DNA of 64,000 nt from Colwellia sp. TT2012 (GTDB lineage: Bacteria > Pseudomonadota > Gammaproteobacteria > Enterobacterales > Alteromonadaceae). The stretch lies in contig NZ_LJYX01000006.1 in assembly GCF_001440345.1 (NCBI RefSeq), positions 372,001 to 436,000 on the forward strand, written 5' to 3'. The stretch's first letter is position 1. The number at the start of each line of letters is the position of its first letter. This document shows positions 1 through 8,103 of the stretch, one piece after another. A program made the position numbers and the translations under genes. The notes under the pieces are model-generated. The model had not been told where the DNA came from, ran no database searches, and worked only from the letters and a program-made list of their open reading frames with translations.

Positions 1-274
1 TACTTTCTTTTAAGGTATAGGCTTCACGCTCTAATAAAGGCGAATATAAATAATGACGTTGCTGTTTTTTAAAGCTAATAGCCTGCTTTTTCACTAAACG
101 GTTTAATAAGGTTTTTACCGTTTTTTCATGCCATTGCTTATCTTGATTTTTATCAACGGTACCATTGTCATTGGCACTGTCATTAAGTTTGGCAATTATA
201 TCGTTAGCGCTAGCAGGGTGGTTTTGCCACAGTGCTGCTAATACTTCAAATTCGGCATTACTGATTTCAGTCAT
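1..274 (-). CDS. BlaI/MecI/CopY-family transcriptional repressor (3' part outside window)
   Basis: The minus-strand frame begins with ATG at 274 (MTEISNAEFEVLAALWQN) and stays open to the window edge, giving 91 residues without a stop. The N-terminal half is the winged-helix DNA-binding domain of the BlaI/MecI/CopY family; the segment WHEKTVKTLLNRLVKK matches its recognition-helix region. Members bind as dimers to TACA-N2-TGTA dyads and are usually inactivated by proteolysis through a BlaR1/M56 metalloprotease or by metal binding. Two such dyads lie directly upstream, before the divergent lipoprotein gene. A BlaR1-like partner, if present, would lie off the left edge; this is inferred. A loop between helices containing NDSANDNGTVDKNQDK looks longer than usual. 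The family call is strong; the signal sensed is unknown. Confidence 0.85.
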   Translation of the reverse strand, partial: MTEISNAEFEVLAALWQNHPASANDIIAKLNDSANDNGTVDKNQDKQWHEKTVKTLLNRLVKKQAISFKKQQRHYLYSPLLEREAYTLKES

Positions 275-320
275 ATCACTTCCAGTTTTTTTCTAGGTAT
301 AATTCTAGGTATCGTTAACT

Positions 321-366
321 ATTACAAATGTAATTTATGAGTTAAGATTACACTTGTAATCTTAAC
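321..366. promoter_or_regulatory. Twin BlaI-type operator dyads
   Basis: Two inverted repeats with the BlaI/CopY core TACA-N2-TGTA lie between the divergent genes. The first is ATTACAAATGTAAT at 321-334. The second is a 26-bp near-perfect palindrome at 341-366 centred on TTACACTTGTAA. Their centres are about 26 bp apart, so dimers could bind on nearly the same face of the helix. Expected effect: autorepression of the repressor and control of the lipoprotein gene at 423. The core match is direct; the regulatory role is inferred from the family. Confidence 0.8.
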
Positions 367-422
367 TGTCAATTGTTATTTTTATCTGCGGGTTTCTTAT
401 TTCATACTAGGCGGTTAATAAA

Positions 423-1112
423 ATGAAGATGATAAGTATGGTGTTGATGTGTTTTTTTATTTTGGCGTGTTCTGCAAGCAAAGTACACCTGTATACGCGT
501 TATTTATCTGCACAGGAAACAGAGGGAATCACTAAAAACCTCGAGGCACATGGTTTTGATGTCATAGCTAATACTCTTGTTTTTCCTGATGATGTTCAGC
601 AATCCACCTTACTTTATTCTCCATTTGTTGAAGGGGAAAACAGGGTAAATGTTTTAATAGCGACACTCGATAAAATGGGCTGGACTATCGCTAATGTACA
701 GCTTCTTTTTGCTGGCAATCACTATTACACCAAAAATAGTGTTGGTCTGCTTTTGCTGCCTGATGGCGTGAGACAAAGTGATAAAGTGACCCAGCAAGAT
801 CTGGTCAATGAATATGAAAGCAAAGGGTGTGATACATGGATAAAACTTAGCCTAAATAGTGATGCTAGTTATCAATTTTTATATTTAAATAAAACTGACC
901 ATCAAAGTGAGCAGTTAACAGGACGTTGGCAGATCACCAGTTACCCTTATATTGAGCTGACTTCGTCAAATAAAATGTGGCGTTTCTATTATGAAATACA
1001 AAAAAGTACCATTACCGATGTGGTAGGTAAAATAGAACTTATTGAATTAAAACCGGTAGATGAACATTATACCTGGCCGAAATGCAGTTTTGTTTATGGG
1101 CTAAGGATGTAA
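423..1112 (+). CDS. Predicted lipoprotein of unknown function, likely BlaI-regulated
   Basis: A 229-residue protein with a short lipoprotein signal peptide: basic start, hydrophobic core and lipobox ILAC with the lipidated Cys at about residue 16. No catalytic domain is recognised. The middle (around residues 35-115) alternates predicted strands and helices and contains NHYYTKNSVGLLLLP. The second half has a Trp/Tyr-rich pattern (GRWQITSYPYIEL) that suggests a beta-sheet domain. ATG at 423 follows an AGGCGG-like ribosome-binding site. The gene is transcribed away from the BlaI-type repressor, and both operator dyads lie in its promoter region, so it is probably induced by the same signal. It is followed by a strong hairpin. 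It might act in envelope stress or protection, but that is only a guess from context. Confidence 0.6.
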   Translation: MKMISMVLMCFFILACSASKVHLYTRYLSAQETEGITKNLEAHGFDVIANTLVFPDDVQQSTLLYSPFVEGENRVNVLIATLDKMGWTIANVQLLFAGNHYYTKNSVGLLLLPDGVRQSDKVTQQDLVNEYESKGCDTWIKLSLNSDASYQFLYLNKTDHQSEQLTGRWQITSYPYIELTSSNKMWRFYYEIQKSTITDVVGKIELIELKPVDEHYTWPKCSFVYGLRM

Positions 1113-1115
1113 TGG

Positions 1116-1148
1116 CGTCAGCGTATTAATTAAGTTAATACGCTGACG
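1116..1148 (+). terminator. Hairpin downstream of the lipoprotein gene
   Basis: A perfect 14-bp stem, CGTCAGCGTATTAA at 1116-1129 pairing with 1135-1148, closes a 5-base loop four bases after the stop codon. The following T tract is weak, so it may be a terminator or an mRNA 3'-stabilising structure. It separates this gene from a convergent one. Confidence 0.65.
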
Positions 1149-1228
1149 TTTGCTTAGCAGAGAGAGTGGTATTAATTCACAGGGATAACAAATGGTTAGC
1201 TTTGATTACAGTATATCTTCTTTGAATA

Positions 1229-1954
1229 TTAATTTAATGGCAGTGCATTCAAACGATGAAATTCAGTTTTCATTTGTGCTTTTGTGCCCATAGCATTGAG
1301 CATTCTTTTACTTGGACAGTTAAGAGGATAATGTGCCATTAATTGACCAATATGTTGTTTGGAAAACGTAGTCATATTGCTTTTATAAATAGCAATCATG
1401 GCGCTAAATACATCTATTTTCCATTGCTCTTTGTATCTATTGGCTATATTCCAAAGTGTTTCCTTTCGTTGGCGAGTTAGGATGCAATCAGCTTTGCTTT
1501 TTTCTTGCCTAATCGTAGGTGTTACTTTAACTGTAGTCCCTGTAGGTACGGCAGTTTTGTTGATTTTAGCGCTTACTGGAGCTTTTAGCTTTGTTGCAGT
1601 GAATGGCGTTAAGCTACTGGAAATATTAATACCTTTAACTCGTCGCCAAGCCCCCATTTCTAATTGATAAACATGGATAACCGCACGACCTGAAACTTTA
1701 CTTGGACCCTTTAGCCTAAGCATGTAGTTATTAATGCGCTGAGAAGATAAAGTTGTTCTCGTTTGCTGATTAGTTAAAATGAACTTCAATGGCAATTGTT
1801 GCCCGTTTTCGACAATATTGAGTTTCACTGAAAGTGCCTGGCTGTTAGCTGACTCAACGTCATGCAAACTGATATATTCTATTTGCGCAAAGCTGTTAAA
1901 AGGAAATAATGTGAAAAAAATAATAGCCAAAGTATTTGTGATGCGAAATTTCAT
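1229..1954 (-). CDS. Exported FimV-like (LysM-type) protein
   Basis: A 241-residue protein starting MKFRITNTLAIIFFTLFPF with a classical signal peptide, probably cleaved after SFA-Q (about residue 23). Early residues (QIEYISLHDVESANSQ) and a middle beta-rich section resemble the periplasmic N-terminus of FimV/HubP proteins. Around residues 160-215, TLWNIANRYKEQWKIDVFS followed by MIAIYKSN resembles the FimV-type LysM peptidoglycan-binding motif. Full FimV/HubP proteins are much larger and carry a transmembrane helix and a cytoplasmic TPR region. This one ends soon after the LysM-like motif, so it is a stand-alone periplasmic relative. A basic Lys/Pro/Thr-rich linker (about residues 125-155) joins the parts. 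It is monocistronic, with convergent or divergent neighbours. Its role in cell-wall or polar function is inferred from the family. Confidence 0.6.
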   Translation of the reverse strand: MKFRITNTLAIIFFTLFPFNSFAQIEYISLHDVESANSQALSVKLNIVENGQQLPLKFILTNQQTRTTLSSQRINNYMLRLKGPSKVSGRAVIHVYQLEMGAWRRVKGINISSSLTPFTATKLKAPVSAKINKTAVPTGTTVKVTPTIRQEKSKADCILTRQRKETLWNIANRYKEQWKIDVFSAMIAIYKSNMTTFSKQHIGQLMAHYPLNCPSKRMLNAMGTKAQMKTEFHRLNALPLN

Positions 1955-2103
1955 TATTTAATTATCACTTTAATTATCATTTTAATTGCCTTTAGATTCA
2001 AATATTGAGTGCATAACTTGAATAGGTAGAAAAAGTGGTCAGCTGAATATATGCTAATCGCTTTTTCTCCGGCAAGAGATGCAACAATGAAAATATATAA
2101 ATA

Positions 2104-2238
2104 ACCTATGAAGAACGATGCCAGATTTATGCCCTAAATAAAAGTGATATGAGTCAAAAAAGAATAGCAATACAACTCAATGTTAGCGATGCAACTATTT
2201 ATCAGCATATCTGGCGAGATAAACAACGTGGTGGGTAG
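2104..2238 (+). pseudogene. Remnant of an IS30-family transposase (N-terminal HTH)
   Basis: A 44-codon stretch reads TYEERCQIYALNKSDMSQKR, then continues IAIQLNVSDATIYQHIWRDKQ to a stop. This is the N-terminal helix-turn-helix domain (HTH_38 type) of IS30-family transposases. There is no start codon in the expected place, and the integrase-like DDE domain that should follow is absent, so it is a dead fragment. No clear terminal inverted repeats are visible nearby. It marks an old insertion at the edge of the alpha-glucan locus. Confidence 0.65.
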
Positions 2239-2284
2239 TCACCATTGTTGCAGGTAAAATGAGTTTTACAGTATCTAGCCGTGT

Positions 2285-2314
2285 AAGTGACTGTTTCAGC
2301 AGAAACAGTCACTT
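2285..2314. repeat. Perfect 13-bp inverted repeat
   Basis: AAGTGACTGTTTC (2285-2297) pairs with 2302-2314 around an AGCA loop. It lies between the IS30 fragment and the 3' end of the minus-strand aldo/keto reductase gene. There is no T tract on the minus strand, so a terminator function is uncertain; it could also be a leftover of the mobile element. Confidence 0.4.
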
Positions 2315-2377
2315 CAGCAAAGATAACGTTGCTAAAGCCTTACCCAAAGGCCGTTATCACGATCAGGTAATTACCTG

Positions 2378-3292
2378 TTAAGGCTGTGCATAACCGTTTC
2401 GTGCTTCAAGTAAACGATACCAATCTGCATGCTTATATTCAATCGCTAAAGCCTGTTTAGCAGCGACAATACGTGTTGGGGTAGTTGAACCAATGATAGG
2501 GCAGATATTGGCAGGGTGTTTAAGTAACCACGCTAAAATAAGTTGCCAAGGTGAGCAGTTATATTGCTCAGCTTGTTTTGCTAATTCGGCTGCAATACGC
2601 TGTTCATCAGCAGTAGAGAAAGTATTTCCCCAAGCAGGATAAGCCACTCCGCCTAATGGACACCAAGCAATAGGCGTTATACTTAACTGCTGACATTGAT
2701 CTAAACTGCCATCGGTCAAGCTACTGATATTGTGTATATTAATTTCTATTTGATTAACCAGTAATGGCTCATCTAAGGCTGATTGCAATAAGTTAATTTG
2801 CGATGGGCTAAAGTTACTGACACCAAAGTGTTTCACTTTACCGCTGGCTTTTAGTTGTTGGAACGTTTGCGCAACTTGCTCGGCATTAAATAAATAATCA
2901 GGGCGATGCAGCAAAAACATATCGAGGTAATCAACATTTAACCGCTTTAATGAGTTTTCGACACTGGTAGTTAAATAGTCTGTTGAAAAATCATAACGCT
3001 GCGGCTCAAAGCGAATACCGGCTTTGGAGGTGATAATAAGCTGTTCACGTATTGCCGGTGTTTCTTGTTTAAGCTCATTAAGCAATTCGCCAAATAAAAT
3101 TTCACAGTTACCACCGCCATAAATATCGGCATGATCAAAATGGTTATAACCCGCTTCAAGGGCGGCCCTAAGCGCTAACTTACCTTTAGCTCTATCTGTA
3201 GAGGTATTATCACCAGCAATGCGCATGCAGCCATAAATAAGACGTGAACTGGTGATGTTTGATGAATTTAACGTTATTTGTTGCATGTGCAT
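2378..3292 (-). CDS. Aldo/keto reductase (YdhF-like)
   Basis: A 304-residue NAD(P)H-dependent oxidoreductase of the aldo/keto reductase superfamily, predicted to be a cytoplasmic TIM barrel. The catalytic tetrad is visible in order: Asp and Tyr in FDHADIYGGG, Lys in IITSKAGIRF and His in MFLLHRPD. The C-terminal cofactor-binding part has CPIIGSTTPTRI. The length and the start YGCMRIAGD match the E. coli YdhF group. It is the third minus-strand gene after the TonB receptor and halogenase, 82 bp beyond the halogenase stop, so it may be co-transcribed with them. The substrate is unknown; sugar-derived aldehydes are possible given the alpha-glucan setting, but that is inference. Confidence 0.85.
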   Translation of the reverse strand: MHMQQITLNSSNITSSRLIYGCMRIAGDNTSTDRAKGKLALRAALEAGYNHFDHADIYGGGNCEILFGELLNELKQETPAIREQLIITSKAGIRFEPQRYDFSTDYLTTSVENSLKRLNVDYLDMFLLHRPDYLFNAEQVAQTFQQLKASGKVKHFGVSNFSPSQINLLQSALDEPLLVNQIEINIHNISSLTDGSLDQCQQLSITPIAWCPLGGVAYPAWGNTFSTADEQRIAAELAKQAEQYNCSPWQLILAWLLKHPANICPIIGSTTPTRIVAAKQALAIEYKHADWYRLLEARNGYAQP

Positions 3293-3374
3293 CCTTGGTT
3301 TTTATCTAGTCTTAACCGTGTTTTCTTGCGTTAGTGTAGGTGTTTGATTTTTGCTGTTTACTTGTTTAAGTAAG

Positions 3375-4898
3375 CTATCGTAACGACTGTAAAAACTCAT
3401 CATGACTGGGTAGTTTCTCCACCGTACGATTGATCAATGTTTTTAAGTTTGCCATTAAATCGCTTAGTTGTTCGTCAGATAAGGTGTCTACTAGGGGATG
3501 GTGATCCTCAGGTATATTACCTTGACCTATCATCACTTGCTGCCAAGCAATTTCAGTGAATAAATCATCGGGTTTACAAAAGACTTTGCCGGTTTTTTTA
3601 AATAACTCTATTTTATTAAACAATGATTCAGGTATATCCATGCGCTGACAAGCACGCCAAAACTCACTATCATCGCGGTTGTTAAGTTTGTAATGCAAGA
3701 TAATAAAATCACGAATACCTTCCAATTCAGCTTTAGACTGAGCATTGAATTCATCAACTTCTGCTTGCTTGATGCCATTATGGGGAAAGAACTTCATTAA
3801 TCGTATGGCCGCGGTTTGAATGAGATGAATATTGGTTGATTCCAGCGGTTCAAAGAAGCCACTCGATAAACCAATGGCAACAACATTTTTATGCCATTGT
3901 TTACGGCGGCGACCGGTTTTAAAAGGAATAACTCTTGGCTCTGCTAGCGGTTTGCCATCGAGGTTTTTCAGTAATAGCTCTTTGGCTTCATCGTCACTCA
4001 TATGTTTACTAGCATAGACTAGGCCATTGCCGGTTCTGTGTTGCAGAGGAATGCGCCATTGCCAGCCAACTTTATGGGCAGTTGAGCGAGTATAAGGCTC
4101 AATAGGGGTAACTTTTTCACAAGGCACTGCAATGGCACGATCACAGGGTAGCCAGTGTGAGTAATCTTCATAACCGGTACTAAGGGTTTTTTCGATTAAT
4201 AAGGCAGCAAGTCCACTGCAATCGATAAATAAATCACCGCTAATACAAGTTTCATTTTCCAGACAAACGCTTTCGATAAAGCCAGATTGATGATTTTGAG
4301 TAACTTGGGTGATGGTGCCTTCAATACGTTTAACACCCATACTCTGTGCGTGTTTAGCTAAAAACTTAGCATATAAACCGGCATCAAAATGATAGGCGTG
4401 AGCAATGCCAGGTAAATTAGTATTGGGAATGTGATTCAGCGGGGCAAATTTATGCTGTTTTGCCGCTTGGTAATTGAGTGAGAAATCCCAAAAGCTACTA
4501 ACATTGATGGTGCTATCAGTATTTTTATTTTGCTGAGCTCTTAGCCAAAAATGATGAAAATCACAGAAAGGAAATTTTTTGCCTATGCTGCCAAAGGCAT
4601 GCATATAACTATCACCCTCTTGATGCCAGTTATTAAATTCTATGCCCAGTTTAATAGTGCCTTGGGTTGCTTTAACAAAAGCTTTTTCATCAATGCCAAT
4701 GGCACTGTTAAAATTAACGATTGGGGGGATAGTAGCCTCGCCAACACCGACAATGCCAATTTTGTCCGATTCAATTAGGGTGATGTTGAGGGTTTTTCCT
4801 AAGGTTTTTGCCAGTAATGAGGCTGTCATCCAACCGGCAGTGCCACCACCGACAATAACGATATTTTGCATGTTGTTTTGCTTGTTGCTGTGCTGCAT
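3375..4898 (-). CDS. Tryptophan-halogenase-like flavoprotein (alpha-glucan locus)
   Basis: A 507-residue protein of the flavin-dependent tryptophan halogenase family (PrnA/RebH type). An FAD-binding GxGxxG motif ([11 protein letters not shown]) starts near residue 13. GVGEATIP follows at 51-58. The Lys equivalent to the catalytic Lys79 of PrnA/RebH is K83 in [11 protein letters not shown]. The hallmark WxWxIP is present as W279-Q-W281-R-I-P284, and FFEPLEST follows near residue 340. ATG at 4898 was chosen because GGAGAG lies four bases upstream; an in-frame ATG at 4922 has no ribosome-binding site. The gene follows a TonB-dependent receptor, with a hairpin terminator between them. The flavin reductase partner and the substrate are unknown. 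Family members beside TonB receptors are uncharacterised and may not halogenate free tryptophan. Confidence 0.88.
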   Translation of the reverse strand: MQHSNKQNNMQNIVIVGGGTAGWMTASLLAKTLGKTLNITLIESDKIGIVGVGEATIPPIVNFNSAIGIDEKAFVKATQGTIKLGIEFNNWHQEGDSYMHAFGSIGKKFPFCDFHHFWLRAQQNKNTDSTINVSSFWDFSLNYQAAKQHKFAPLNHIPNTNLPGIAHAYHFDAGLYAKFLAKHAQSMGVKRIEGTITQVTQNHQSGFIESVCLENETCISGDLFIDCSGLAALLIEKTLSTGYEDYSHWLPCDRAIAVPCEKVTPIEPYTRSTAHKVGWQWRIPLQHRTGNGLVYASKHMSDDEAKELLLKNLDGKPLAEPRVIPFKTGRRRKQWHKNVVAIGLSSGFFEPLESTNIHLIQTAAIRLMKFFPHNGIKQAEVDEFNAQSKAELEGIRDFIILHYKLNNRDDSEFWRACQRMDIPESLFNKIELFKKTGKVFCKPDDLFTEIAWQQVMIGQGNIPEDHHPLVDTLSDEQLSDLMANLKTLINRTVEKLPSHDEFLQSLR

Positions 4899-4944
4899 TA
4901 GGCTCTCCATTACGTTTGCCATAAAGTGGTATTAATAAAATAAA

Positions 4945-4977
4945 AAAGCCCCTGTAACATACTATCACAAGGGCTTT
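4945..4977 (-). terminator. Rho-independent terminator between receptor and halogenase genes
   Basis: On the minus strand, AAAGCCCTTGT pairs with the ACAGGGGCTTT side around an 11-base loop, then T-rich sequence follows. It sits 25 bp after the receptor stop codon and before the halogenase start. It should therefore end most receptor transcripts and let a fraction read through. Confidence 0.85.
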
Positions 4978-5001
4978 ATGCTTAGCAGTTAACTAAAAAC
5001 C

Positions 5002-7809
5002 TTACATCTTATAGCTAAAGCCTAATAAGTAGGTGCTACCGTAATCTTGGTAATCACGTACTTGTAGCGCATTATCACCTTGTAAAGAAGTGAACGGCTC
5101 TTCAGTTAAGTTATAACCTTGTAAGAAGATAGATAGACCTTCTAAACTTTCAAAGCCGCCTTCGCCAAAATCGTAGCCAATTTGTGCATCCCAAATGGTT
5201 TCACCAACAATATCTACTTGCACAGTATTAAAACCTAAGCCGTAAACATCACCTTTAAAGGCACCACGTTTACGCATACTAGCGCGGGCTGAAAAACCAT
5301 TTTTTTCATAATAGAAAGTTGCGCTGGTTATGCTGTCTGATAAGCCAGGTAATTGATAGTCATTATCGTTTTGGTCTTTCATATCAGACTCAATACCGGT
5401 ATAACTAGCGATCATACCAAAACCGTCAAGGTGCTCTGAGATAACATTAAAGGGTATGGTTGCGGAAATTTCATAACCCCAAAGTGTGCCACCACCACCG
5501 TTTACTTTACCACTACCTGTACCTGTGCTCGTTGCTGGTAATTCACCGGTTGATGGGTCGGCGACACCGGTCATATCCACTTCATAAGTACCATCAAAAA
5601 TCCAGTTTTTCAAATCTTTATGGAAAAATGCTACCGCGAAATAACCTTCATCACTGAAGTAGTTTTCATAAGATATATCAATGCCAATGGCTTCTTTTGG
5701 TTCAAGTGACGGATTACCACCATTCACGCTCCAGTAGTTGCCATTTTCATCTGGTGTTTGGTTGTATGTGGCGTTATATGAAGCATTCATTTCATCTAAA
5801 CGAGCACGGGAAATCGTTTTAGCTGCGCCAAAACGTAAAGTCTGACTATCATCAAGTTGCAATGATAAGTTAATGCTAGGCAAGAAATTACTATAGTCAT
5901 GGCTAACATCGGTTGGTTCAGTAACCACTAAACCATCAACGGTGTTAAAGGCATTACCTTGTGAAGACTGATCGGTATAAACATAACGAACACCAAAGTT
6001 ACCGGTCAGAGGTAAACCAGCAATATCCGTAATAAGCTCAGCTTGGACAAACGCCGAGATGATTTTTTCATTAACCATCCAAGATTTAGTGGCATGAGTT
6101 GGGTTCGTTAAGCTTTCTTGCAGTAGGTCATAGTAGCCATCGTTGATCAAACCCATGGTATCGTAAGCTATCATGTCGCCCATACCTATAAAGTCTAAGT
6201 TAGCTGAGCCTAAACGATACTCTTCAGGGACCGATTGCATGCCTGGATTATCAGGGTAGCTAAAGCTGCTTAAAGTCATAAAGTAACCTTCAGACTTTTT
6301 AGTTTTTTCACGTTCACGATAACCGATACCGTAAGTAATATCAGAGATGAAATTCAAATCAACTTCCTGACTAGCCGCAAATTTTAACGACATTAACTCA
6401 TCATCAATGCTCGGGGTATTAATAAAACCATCTTGTAATTGGTTTTCATAGTCAGTACCCGTAACACCGTATTTATCATTAAGTGCGCCACTCCAGCCCC
6501 AACTTAACGGACCGCCTAATTGAATTAGGTTGTAATCACTGTAATCAAGACCATGGCTAAAGGTCGCGCCAGTATTACCCGAGTCAAAGGTGTAACCTAA
6601 ATCATCTGCTGCGCCTCGGCTATCACCACGGCCAGTACCTGAGTAACTTTCCACACTGTATACATCACGCTCTACTTTTGAATAAGCAACATCAAAGTCT
6701 AAGGTCCAGTTATCACTGGCAACCCATGAGGTATTAAAACCCAATGACAATAACTGAGCATCACGTTCTTCGTAGTCATTACGTACTACGACACGTTGGC
6801 CTTGAGTGATGGCACTGGTGACAAAACCTGTTGCCGGATCAATTACCGCAGTATCGCCAGAGATAGAGCCTTGTCCCCAAGCGAAAGGTACTTCAATACC
6901 GCGTAAAATTTTAGTATCTAAAAAGTCTACATAAAGCGCATCAAAGGTCATTTTTAAGTCATTAGTTGGCGCAGCTTCAATCACTAACATCACTGAATCA
7001 CGCTCTAACGTTGAGGAGCGAACATATGGCTTAGCGCCACCTAAAATAGAGCCTTCAGTGCCATCGTCATAAGTGAAGGTTGGGTAGCCCCAAGCATTCC
7101 AACGCTTCTCTTGGTTTGGTGATGTCATGGTGGTATAAGCAAAAGCAACACCTAAAGTATCGTCGTTAAACTGATCCATATAGAAGAAGGTGCCTTTTAA
7201 ACCTGAGTCATCACCATCAGGGTTTAATTTATCAAAGCTGGTTTTTTCATAGGTACCGTTAAATTGAATAACGCGACCATCTTGGTTAAGTGGTTTAATG
7301 GTTTGTAAATCAATAACACCAGCAATACCTTCACCTTCTAGGCTGGCATTAGGTGTTTTATAAACGGTAACGCCGCTCATAATTTCAGAAGGGTATAAGT
7401 CAAATTCAACGCCACGGTTATCACCGATAGACACTTGTTCACGACCATTTAAGGTAGTGCCACTTTCATTTTCACCGAAGCCGCGAATACTGACTTTACT
7501 GGCACGACCATCAATACGTTGTGCTGCAAGACCAGGTAAACGTGCAATAGACTCAGCAATAGAAGAGTCAGGTAACTTACCAATATCTTCAGCAGAAATT
7601 ACTTCAACAACGTTTGATGAATAACGTTTTAAGTTGATTGATTTAACTAGGCTTTTACGAAAGCCAGTCACTTGAATTACTTCTACTTCTTCTTCCGCGG
7701 TTTTTTCTGCGGCTTTAGTCTCTTCTGCAGCAAAACTTGCAGTGCTTAATGCCATCAAGCCACTTGAAAGTAGCGCTAATGTCATTTTGCTTGGTTTAAA
7801 ATGTAGCAT
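5002..7809 (-). CDS. TonB-dependent receptor, probable alpha-glucan/maltodextrin uptake
   Basis: A 935-residue outer-membrane receptor. The signal peptide (LALLSSGLMALSTASFA) is followed by an acidic stretch and a TonB-box-like EVEVIQVTGF. Next comes the plug domain (ISAEDIGKLPDSSIAESIAR, IRGFGENESG, YPSEIMSGVTVYKTP) and a C-terminal beta-barrel rich in aromatic-ended strands. ATG at 7809 was chosen because GGGGAG lies eight bases upstream; an in-frame ATG at 7830 lacks such a site. The chain ends LLGFSYKM, so the usual terminal Phe is replaced by Met. The pattern fits the Xanthomonas/Caulobacter-type carbohydrate receptors. Two 16-bp dyads in its promoter region recur before a pullulanase gene, which supports an alpha-glucan substrate. 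This substrate call is inference. Confidence 0.88.
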   Translation of the reverse strand: MLHFKPSKMTLALLSSGLMALSTASFAAEETKAAEKTAEEEVEVIQVTGFRKSLVKSINLKRYSSNVVEVISAEDIGKLPDSSIAESIARLPGLAAQRIDGRASKVSIRGFGENESGTTLNGREQVSIGDNRGVEFDLYPSEIMSGVTVYKTPNASLEGEGIAGVIDLQTIKPLNQDGRVIQFNGTYEKTSFDKLNPDGDDSGLKGTFFYMDQFNDDTLGVAFAYTTMTSPNQEKRWNAWGYPTFTYDDGTEGSILGGAKPYVRSSTLERDSVMLVIEAAPTNDLKMTFDALYVDFLDTKILRGIEVPFAWGQGSISGDTAVIDPATGFVTSAITQGQRVVVRNDYEERDAQLLSLGFNTSWVASDNWTLDFDVAYSKVERDVYSVESYSGTGRGDSRGAADDLGYTFDSGNTGATFSHGLDYSDYNLIQLGGPLSWGWSGALNDKYGVTGTDYENQLQDGFINTPSIDDELMSLKFAASQEVDLNFISDITYGIGYREREKTKKSEGYFMTLSSFSYPDNPGMQSVPEEYRLGSANLDFIGMGDMIAYDTMGLINDGYYDLLQESLTNPTHATKSWMVNEKIISAFVQAELITDIAGLPLTGNFGVRYVYTDQSSQGNAFNTVDGLVVTEPTDVSHDYSNFLPSINLSLQLDDSQTLRFGAAKTISRARLDEMNASYNATYNQTPDENGNYWSVNGGNPSLEPKEAIGIDISYENYFSDEGYFAVAFFHKDLKNWIFDGTYEVDMTGVADPSTGELPATSTGTGSGKVNGGGGTLWGYEISATIPFNVISEHLDGFGMIASYTGIESDMKDQNDNDYQLPGLSDSITSATFYYEKNGFSARASMRKRGAFKGDVYGLGFNTVQVDIVGETIWDAQIGYDFGEGGFESLEGLSIFLQGYNLTEEPFTSLQGDNALQVRDYQDYGSTYLLGFSYKM

Positions 7810-7977
7810 TGAATATTCTCCCCTAGCCATCCGTGATTAATTTTATTAGCTAATTTCCATTTAGCCAAATAATTATATATTGATGTTTTATGTTGTCGTT
7901 ATGCTGTCACATGTATTAATTCGTTATTATTTGTGAACAACTTTAATATAAAGCGGCTAATTACAGATGGATAGCCG

Positions 7978-7993
7978 TTGCATACGTATTCAA
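7978..7993. promoter_or_regulatory. LacI-type operator, copy 1 (TTGCATACGTATTCAA)
   Basis: A 16-bp near-perfect dyad with central CG, typical of LacI-family operators. It lies between the divergent TonB receptor and CBM41-lipoprotein genes. It is the exact reverse complement of the copies at 8019 and 11041. It resembles MalR-type maltodextrin operators as I remember them from related bacteria; the regulator is not in the window. Confidence 0.75.
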
Positions 7994-8018
7994 AGCGTAG
8001 CTTGGTCCTTCATGTACA

Positions 8019-8034
8019 TTGAATACGTATGCAA
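8019..8034. promoter_or_regulatory. LacI-type operator, copy 2 (TTGAATACGTATGCAA)
   Basis: Second copy of the dyad, 41 bp (about four helical turns) from the first and in opposite orientation. The pair could be bound cooperatively to control both divergent genes. Confidence 0.75.
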
Positions 8035-8103
8035 TGACTGTTTTAAAAACACCCAAGTCATTAGCTTAAAAGAGAAACTAAAAAACAAAAAAAGGAAATA
8101 GTT

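Noticed and set aside
5460..5657. Plus-strand frame inside the TonB receptor gene
   Set aside because: Composition is His/Arg-rich and chance-like; the minus strand encodes a conserved barrel there.
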